Assembly (NCBI GenBank): GCA_028551475.1
Contig: CM052362.1
Location: 22,674,021-22,738,020, forward strand
Source of the DNA: Casuarina equisetifolia
Lineage: Eukaryota > Streptophyta > Magnoliopsida > Fagales > Casuarinaceae
Direction: 5' to 3'
Length of the DNA: 64,000 nucleotides
Part shown: positions 57,801-64,000 of the stretch, in pieces
Numbering within the stretch: the stretch's first letter is position 1
Layout of the letters: each line of letters opens with the position of its first letter
Notes under the pieces: model-generated
What the model was told of the DNA's origin: nothing
What the model saw: the letters and a program-made list of their open reading frames with translations, nothing else
The model's database searches: none
Made by a program: the position numbers and the translations under genes

Positions 57801-60800
57801 ACAAATCCAAAGCATTTATGCCTTAAGTTGCAAATTAGAGCAAGGTTTAAGAAGTAAGACATTTGATGAACTACTTGCAAATCATTTCATTGATGAATTC
57901 TGAGCTACAATTAGTAATTTGAACACCAATGAACTGTACCTTTTCTGTCTTTCGTAGTGCCAAGTAAATTTGCAACTCTGTTTGCAACCTGAAAACATAA
58001 AGACCTTGTGAACGGTTTCATTCTTCAGTAAGAACCAGTGGCAAGTAGTAGTAATACCTTCTCTTCTGGTATAAGATAGAGTTAAACGCCTTTAAATGAA
58101 GCGAATTGAACAGAGAAAACAAGTGGATCCAATGTATTGTCCTCTCCTCAACTGAAAGAAGTGCTGGAAAGAGATCCCTTGCAAGAATAAGCTCCATGTT
58201 TTGGTACCTGAAAAATATCAAAAACTGTTACACTGAACAAAAAATATATATCAGGTTCAACCAGCCATAGGGTCTAAACATACCTGAACTCCTTACAATC
58301 TTTATCATAGCACAGCATCAAAATATTAGATGGAATCTGTTCAAAGGGCTCACTTATTGTCGTGTGGTCTTTAGAACATTCATCACAGTAATTTTGATAT
58401 ACTTTCATCAACTTATGTAAGGCCTTCTTTCTTACAGATATCTGAACAGAGAAAAAGCATTATGTGAGTGGGTAACTGTTTTCAAGTACAAAAGAAAGGG
58501 AGAAAAGAAAAGGCTTTCCAGAGAAGAAGTACCTTCTTATCCCGAAGTCTTTCAGTAACTTTAGATATTAATTTGAGGGGAACAAGTTTAATGTTAGATT
58601 GGGCAAGATCACAGGCAACAATTACTGCCTCTATTCTCACTCTATCATCAAAATCTAACAATCGATCTTCAAGGGCAGCTGCTCAGTTAATAAGCATTCA
58701 ACAAAGAAAACGTGTGTGTTATATTACAAAGACTGCATAATCAGGGAACATACAACAAAAAAGTACAAGTTTGACTGCTCATAACTTACTTAGAACTTTC
58801 TCTGTTTCATTCCCCGAAGGATTGCCCATGTAGAAAGCCTTAACACATTGTAGAGCAGTAACTCTAACTTCCACAGATTTATCAGAGAATCTTTTCAAGA
58901 ATTCAGCCAAAAGACCAGGGTAATGTTGGGCAACATGCTGTCCGGGAAGTGCAAAAATTTTTCCAATTAAATTAACAGCTTTGATTCGGACATCAACCTG
59001 ATCAGTCTACAAAAGTAACCAAGTGGTTGATAAGTATAAAAGGATAAAAGTAGAAGGCATGATTGCATAATAATCTCACCATCTGGACAAAAACAGAAAA
59101 GACTAGTGGCCCAGCATAGAGGAAGAGAGAAACATCATACCAGTAATTCCTGTGTCAAGTTTGGAATGACAGCAAGAAGCATCTGAGGAGCAAACTTGAA
59201 AAGTTCAAAAATAATTTCATGGTAAAATTCTTTGAGCTCATTCTCTACAGCGTCTCTATCCAGGATGCAAGTTGTTAAAAACCCACAAACAAGAGGCTCA
59301 AGCTTGTCTGCACAACGTTGGATGACAGAAACAGCAAGCTTATGAGAAGCAGAAGCTTCACCCTGTAAAACATTAAGATGGAAATGAAGCTTTAAAATCC
59401 AACACATACATGAAAGCATATACATGTACACATTAACAAAGCCAAGATGCTGTGACAGAGCAAGCAGCTGTTTCAGCTAAGGAAAAAATAAACAAAACTG
59501 TCAAGTAATATGTTAATAACAGAAATTCCACAGAGAATGTGACAAGACGGATCCCCATTCAATTTACTTGGACAATTTATCTTGAACACGAATACAATCT
59601 ATCTGACAAGTAAACTTGACAAATAAAAATTGTGCCATACAAATGAAAGAGTACTTAGCCAACCAAATATCATGGTGCAGTGTAATATTTTAGTTAGCTG
59701 AAAAGGAGTGAAAGTATTCTTTCAGCCATTCTACAGCTGTTTCTTTACGAAGTGCAGCAAAACAAAATAGGTGACTTTTATAGTCCTTCAATGGCCTCTT
59801 TACTGAACTAAAATCACTATGTGCATCTCTCACGCTGCAAAGTGTTCCTTTACAATGCTTCAACTAGAATTCTGACACATTGGAGCATTAACTTTTTCAA
59901 AGAAAGAAAAGAAGACCTCACATATTTGATGATGAAAACCATTCATCAGACACATCTACAAACAGCAAGATCACATACTTAAAACACCATAAACTAAGGT
60001 TCCTTTTCCACTGCAACTGAACCCGCCAATTAATTATATTGATAGAAACAGGCAGATGAGTATTGCGCAAAGCACACTTTGACTTGATCCAAGAATGCAT
60101 CACTACCAAAATAATCAGACTGCCAAGGAAAATACTTCTTATGGAGCTGTCTAAAGTTTAATATCAAAGAATCCAAGTTTTATATGCAAAACATAATAAA
60201 CCCAGAACAGGGATATGAAAGAAATAAGATCCACTTACCTTTTCCTCCTTCACAAGATTTTGCAAAATCACATCCAAAACTGTCTGGGAAGTTTCCTCAT
60301 TTAGTATATGTGTCATAATAGAGATAATATTAGTATTCAAACTTGGTGGGTGATTTTCCCTACATTTAAAAAATGCAATGTGTCAAAAGTAATATTACCC
60401 AAATTAAGCCAAAGAATAATAAATTGGAGCTTAACTACTTTTCCTTTCGCAGTTAATATAAAAGATATGAAAGAAATATCCACCAAATCTATCCTGACCT
60501 CCATAGTGTATTAGGCAGGTTCTTTATGCTTGACCTGTGTGACAAGACTCGCAATAAAAATTTAATACAAGGAAGTTCATATTTCCATGGTATTCCGTAG
60601 TTGAGTGACTTCTAATTCTTTTAAAGCTATCAATGAAGTAAAAGACCAAGCTGTCAAAAAAGCACATAGACACAAACAAATGTATATCTACGTAGATATG
60701 TATGAGGCCAAACAAGTACTTCATAAATGGACAAAATATCCAATCCAAGAATTGAAGAGAGAGAGAGAGAGAGAGAGAGAACGGATCTTGACCTCACAAC

Positions 60801-62316
60801 TGAGAAAAAAATCCTGAACATCTGAAGAACTAGATCATTGCAGTCAACATCCAGCATTATAACACAACATTTACAGCCTGCAACCGTCTCTAATATTTTA
60901 ACTCTTCTTGAAAAGAACGGGCTTGTGGTATCATCTAGCTCAGCAAAAGTGCTGATCATAAGCTCAAAAATGTCCTGAAATGAATAAATAGAGGTAACTT
61001 GCCTTAATCAGCGGACAGGAAGTGAAATCTCATCGTGTTATTACACCAGCACAAAATACACATGTTGGGACTAAAGAAATTGAAAATTGCAAGATATATA
61101 TTTGTGGATTAAATACTTCTTACCCTAAGATTTTTGTCTTCAAAAGGAAGTTCAGGTGCTGTGACCCGAAATATTTCACTGATGCAGATAGCCACTAGAA
61201 GTCTAACTTCCTTATCTTTATGCTGAAGGAGGCCCTGCACAATTGCTTTCTTCAGGGGCTTTATAGCGACTTCTAACCTTTTGGTAGCTTCTAAATTTTT
61301 GTCACCTTGTAACGAAGGCAGTTCTATTTCTGAAAATGCATTCGCAACTTGCTGCAGAGAAAAACATACCAAAAAAAGAAGCAAATAATAAAACATCTTT
61401 CAGCCAGGAAACATTCACCAATACTCAAATGGAAAAAGAAAATGCATCTAATACACCCTAAGCTAAAAAGAGCCGGGGCATGTAGCTTAAGTGTAGAGAA
61501 TGATCCCTGTAACCACCACTCTGCCTAGCCAGCAAAAATAAAACAGAAGCAAATCGATAAGCCCACAGTGTGGCCTTCGAATATTACATTTAAAGAGGAC
61601 CACTGACACAACTCAAACTCCTCGCACGTTTGTGAGAAAGAGAAAGCTGAAACAGAATAACCTCCAGGATCAGGCAAAGAAAATGTCGCTCACAAGCCAA
61701 TTAAACACAGTGGGAAGACTAAATACAACAAAACAAAGCAATGGTAAATGCATATCATAATAACATCCATATTCCTTTTATTTGCGTAATTGTAATTGCA
61801 AAACACTCGCTGATCTCCTGTATCTATGGCTTGCTTACAACTCAAGACGATTCCCAACCCTTACGCACATTCAAGCATCACAACAGACTTCACTCGCCTT
61901 ATCGTAGCCTCCTATCTGACAGAGATGCAGTCAGACTCGGGCCACTTTAAAGAAGCTTCAAGTTATGGTTAGCCAACAAGACATTTTTCAACATATGAAA
62001 TGCCGTTCACTTACAAAGTGGAAATTATTTTCTTGCTTCTAAAACCAAAACCACCGTAAGAAATATCGTTTGAGGAATCAAACGAAGACAGGGTCAAGTA
62101 ACGAACAGTACGCGGTAGTCCAATTCCAACTCACTCCGTGTTGGTTCAATCCCAACTCACACCGTGCAATTCATGATCATCATACGCATCGCACACCTTC
62201 ACACAATTATAATTGCTTACTTTGAGCGATTTGAGTATGGAATCCTTCCCGGAGCGGGTTCGGCGGCAGAGTTGGGCACCGATTTCGGCGACGAGTTGCA
62301 GGGTGGACTCAGCCAT
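42852..62316 (-). CDS. PDS5: Sister chromatid cohesion protein PDS5 homologue
   Basis: Twenty-eight coding exons (about 1377 aa), 5' to 3': 62,316-62,221; 61,351-61,124; 60,974-60,793; 60,359-60,239; 59,362-59,141; 59,006-58,790; 58,678-58,533; 58,441-58,284; 58,207-58,058; 57,988-57,940; 57,396-57,208; 55,399-55,148; 54,255-54,116; 53,305-53,179; 52,243-52,103; 51,992-51,924; 51,248-51,112; 49,847-49,730; 48,836-48,702; 48,615-48,422; 48,265-48,121; 47,726-47,640; 47,548-47,090; 45,927-45,841; 45,059-45,013; 44,496-44,360; 43,910-43,843; 42,884-42,852. Phases close at every joint. The first 1070 or so residues are helical HEAT/ARM-type repeats, with the family signature [17 protein letters not shown] in exon 2. 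PDS5 binds cohesin with WAPL and regulates its release and acetylation in the nucleus. The tail (about 1073-1377) is low-complexity, ending in the basic, NLS-like LRRSKRKKT. It most resembles Arabidopsis PDS5B in length. No Tudor domain was seen. Exon 12 has a coding minisatellite. Confidence 0.92.
54445..54470. repeat. Run of 26 C in PDS5 intron 12
   Basis: An uninterrupted poly-C run on the plus strand, so poly-G in the PDS5 pre-mRNA. It could be partly an assembly or sequencing artefact in length. Confidence 0.95.
54700..54880. repeat. About 115-bp direct repeat in PDS5 intron 12
   Basis: ACAAAAGYTGTGCC followed by AATGTGAAGCACARGGATAATT occurs near 54,702 and again near 54,817. Confidence 0.8.
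55171..55266 (-). repeat. 24-bp coding minisatellite in PDS5 exon 12, four units
   Basis: Units at 55,171, 55,195, 55,219 and 55,243. On the plus strand they read CCTCCRACTCCTTTTCTCCA plus GAAG; the last unit is diverged. On the coding strand they give repeated octapeptides of the form SGEKESEA at about residues 632-664. The frame is preserved because the unit is a multiple of three. Confidence 0.95.
60757..60780. repeat. (GA)n/(CT)n microsatellite just after the PDS5 exon 3 donor
   Basis: Twelve GA units. On the transcribed strand the CT run starts about 12 bases inside intron 3. Confidence 0.95.
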
Positions 62317-62629
62317 TGAGATGGATCAAGTTGCGAAATCCCTTGTTCCGTGATGGCTCAAGAGCAGAGAGAGTGGAGGTTTTAGTACTTCCGACAGTTA
62401 ATTTCGCTCCAACGCGAGAAGTACTCTGAGATTCTGATGCTGCACAAACGGGCTTCGATTTCGAGGGGGCGGGCATGAAGTTCCCGCTCGCTATGCACGT
62501 GAAGGGCACGCGCCCCTTTGCCAATTGCTGGGCCCAACCCAATTAACAAGATGAAGCCCAGTACCAACTCGACTACCTTAAAACACAGCAGTCGGGCAAT
62601 CGGAGCGGTTTGCAACGCGGGGGACCAAG
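62317..62629. promoter_or_regulatory. Divergent promoter between PDS5 and the 117-aa gene
   Basis: Only 313 bp separate the two start codons, which face away from each other. The interval is less AT-rich than its surroundings. It contains GGGCCCAACCCAATTA-like and ATGAAGCCCAGT-like sequences near 62,530-62,560, resembling the GGCCCA/TGGGCC elements of plant housekeeping promoters. No clear TATA box was found. Confidence 0.6.
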
Positions 62630-63458
62630 ATGGAGTTTGCGAACAGAGTGGTGAGCGCGGCGATTAAGGCGTCGAACAACAACACGGTGGTCAACGTGTT
62701 TTTGGTGGGTTCGTTTGTGGCGCTGGGCGTGAGATCGGTGAAGCAGCAGAGGGACATCGAGGCCCTGGAGGCTCAGAAGGACTCGCTTATACAGTCCAAT
62801 AAGGCTATGAAGAAGACCATGTGGGACTGGAAGCAACAGCTCTTCGCTGAAGCCTCCTCCGCTGGCTCTGCTCTTGTACCGCTCGCCAGACTCAAAGCCA
62901 TCTACGGGGAAGCCCCCGAGTCTCAAATTGGTACTCTCTCTCTCTCTCTTAACAACTGCGTGTGCTTGTCTTCACTGTTGATGTTCGTGTTGCTACAATC
63001 CTTAGTTTCGTTTTGAGTAATTTATAGGTGTTCTTTGATTCTGAACCTGCGATTCTCCCCGCATTAGTTATTAAGACTTGCACAGTAGGTGTCTGCGTCT
63101 TTGATCTGGGTCATTTGGGACGGTGTAATGGGGAAGATAGAGAAGGGCAGTGGGTGGCAAATGGTCGAGTTTTGCATTATATTTGATATTCTTTTCTCTA
63201 TTTCTAATGCTCATTGCGGGGTTAAAACAAGTTCCTGAACTTGCAATAGGATTTTCTTTGGTCTTGTGAGGGGATAAGCTTGGAGGTAAGCTCTCTGATT
63301 GAGGTGGAAGAATAGTGATCAGAACCGCTTTATGTGATAGTGACTAAGTAAATTTAGATGGACAATCACGCTTGTTAACTGCATTTACCTTCATGAATGC
63401 GCCAGTGGCTGCATTGAAGGAAGATGCAAAATCGCCTGCCTCCAAACTTGTAATCTGA
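62630..63458 (+). CDS. Small plant-specific protein, membrane anchor plus coiled coil
   Basis: Exon 1 is 62,630-62,930 and the preferred exon 2 is 63,406-63,458 (ATTG|GTACTC to GCGCCAG|TG), giving 117 aa. The protein has one hydrophobic segment (about residues 22-34, VNVFLVGSFVALG), a coiled-coil-like stretch (KQQRDIEALEAQKDSLIQSNK), the conserved KTMWDWKQQLFAE, and ends KEDAKSPASKLVI. This architecture matches a small plant-only family (Arabidopsis At1g72020-like) of unknown function, thought to be organellar or membrane-bound. A second in-frame acceptor at 63,357 would add 16 residues. It shares a divergent promoter with PDS5. The first intron opens with CT repeats. Confidence 0.82.
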
Positions 63459-64000
63459 AGCTGTGTATGCCAGTTCTTAACGATGCAACGTTTCAAACAC
63501 GTGGATTGCTGGTTGGCGAAGCTGTAGCTGGGAGCTGAAAGCTAATTGATTTTGCATTGTTCCTCTTTTAAGTGGGATGTGGACCAGAACACTGACTAGT
63601 TCCGAGCTATCCTTGAAAAAAAATCTATGATTATTTATGTAAAATCCTTCACTTCAGAAGGAAAGCTTAATAAACAAGCTGCTGAGCTTTGATTTTTGTA
63701 AACCTCATTAGTCATGTTACAAGACGAAGGGTTACTGAACCTTTGTTTGTTGAGACTGATACTGTTACCTTCCTACCATTATTCTAGATCTTCAACCTTT
63801 TGTGCGGATGTAGACCTGATTGCTAAAACATGTAATTATGTCCTCAGAGAGCTTATCTTTTACATGCTTAAACAGAAACTTGATTGGTAAGGTAGCTGAA
63901 CTGGATGAAATGCATTAGACAATCTGACGAAGGAAAAGAATCCAAAGAACATAAAATGGTGCTGCGTGCTGAGTGGGATTTTCTTGGAACTGCAAAATGT
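63459..64000 (+). other. 3' UTR and downstream flank of the 117-aa gene
   Basis: No further gene is seen. An AATAAA at 63,669-63,674 could be its polyadenylation signal, giving a 3' UTR of roughly 230 bases. Confidence 0.45.
63669..63674 (+). terminator. Candidate polyadenylation signal
   Basis: AATAAA about 210 bases after the stop codon of the 117-aa gene. Plant signals are loose, so this is only a candidate. Confidence 0.35.

Noticed and set aside
61475..61545. SINE-like or tRNA-like stretch (GGCATGTAGCTTAAGTGT)
   Set aside because: An A-box-like sequence without a B box, tail or target duplication.
62309..62926. Minus-strand frames over the divergent promoter and the 117-aa gene
   Set aside because: They are antisense to the promoter and to exon 1 of the 117-aa gene; no homology is recognisable.

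Overview
This is nuclear DNA of a flowering plant, most likely a eudicot. It is AT-rich, its genes are split by many short GT-AG introns, and it carries plant-specific protein families and plant-type retroelements. Exon boundaries given here come from reading splice sites, reading phase and protein-family continuity by eye; no alignment program was run.

Region 1 (1-19,100, plus strand): a decaying tandem array of GDSL (SGNH) esterase/lipase genes of the five-exon ENOD8/FXG1-like type. Six units can be traced: an exon 2-3 fragment (67-380), intact gene A (1546-4126, 386 aa), intact gene B (6871-8519, 385 aa), a relic with only the 5' end left (about 12,640-12,765), pseudogene C (14,516-15,644) and pseudogene D (16,381-18,494). 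Upstream and downstream flanks recur between units, so whole gene-plus-flank blocks were duplicated. A 2.16-kb non-autonomous LTR retrotransposon with 522-bp LTRs and a GGAAT target duplication sits between B and the relic (9975-12,132). A 290-bp solo-LTR-like element (5228-5517) and several minisatellites lie in the spacers.

Region 2 (19,100-25,600): mostly non-coding. One small two-exon gene on the minus strand (22,140-23,528, 203 aa) encodes a plant protein of unknown function with a conserved N-terminal HPxxxxxGVCPLCLNERL motif.

Region 3 (25,600-62,320): three large, co-oriented minus-strand housekeeping genes. Starting from the upstream end, these are a PDS5 cohesin-regulator homologue (42,852-62,316, 28 coding exons, about 1377 aa), an SGT/SGTA-like TPR co-chaperone (34,761-41,817, 10 coding exons, 442 aa) and a LACS9-type long-chain acyl-CoA synthetase (25,635-32,933, 11 coding exons, 697 aa). 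All three reading frames stay open across all proposed junctions. Introns contain a tRNA-derived SINE with a 13-bp target duplication, a run of 26 C, and several local duplications.

Region 4 (62,317-64,000): a 313-bp divergent promoter separates PDS5 from a small plus-strand gene (62,630-63,458, about 117 aa) for a plant-specific membrane-anchored coiled-coil protein of unknown function.

No prokaryotic-type system, CRISPR array, rRNA or tRNA gene was seen. The most notable features are the birth-and-death GDSL array, the young non-autonomous LTR element with a paralogous empty site, a coding minisatellite in PDS5, and a recurring pattern of CT repeats just inside weak splice donors in four different genes.
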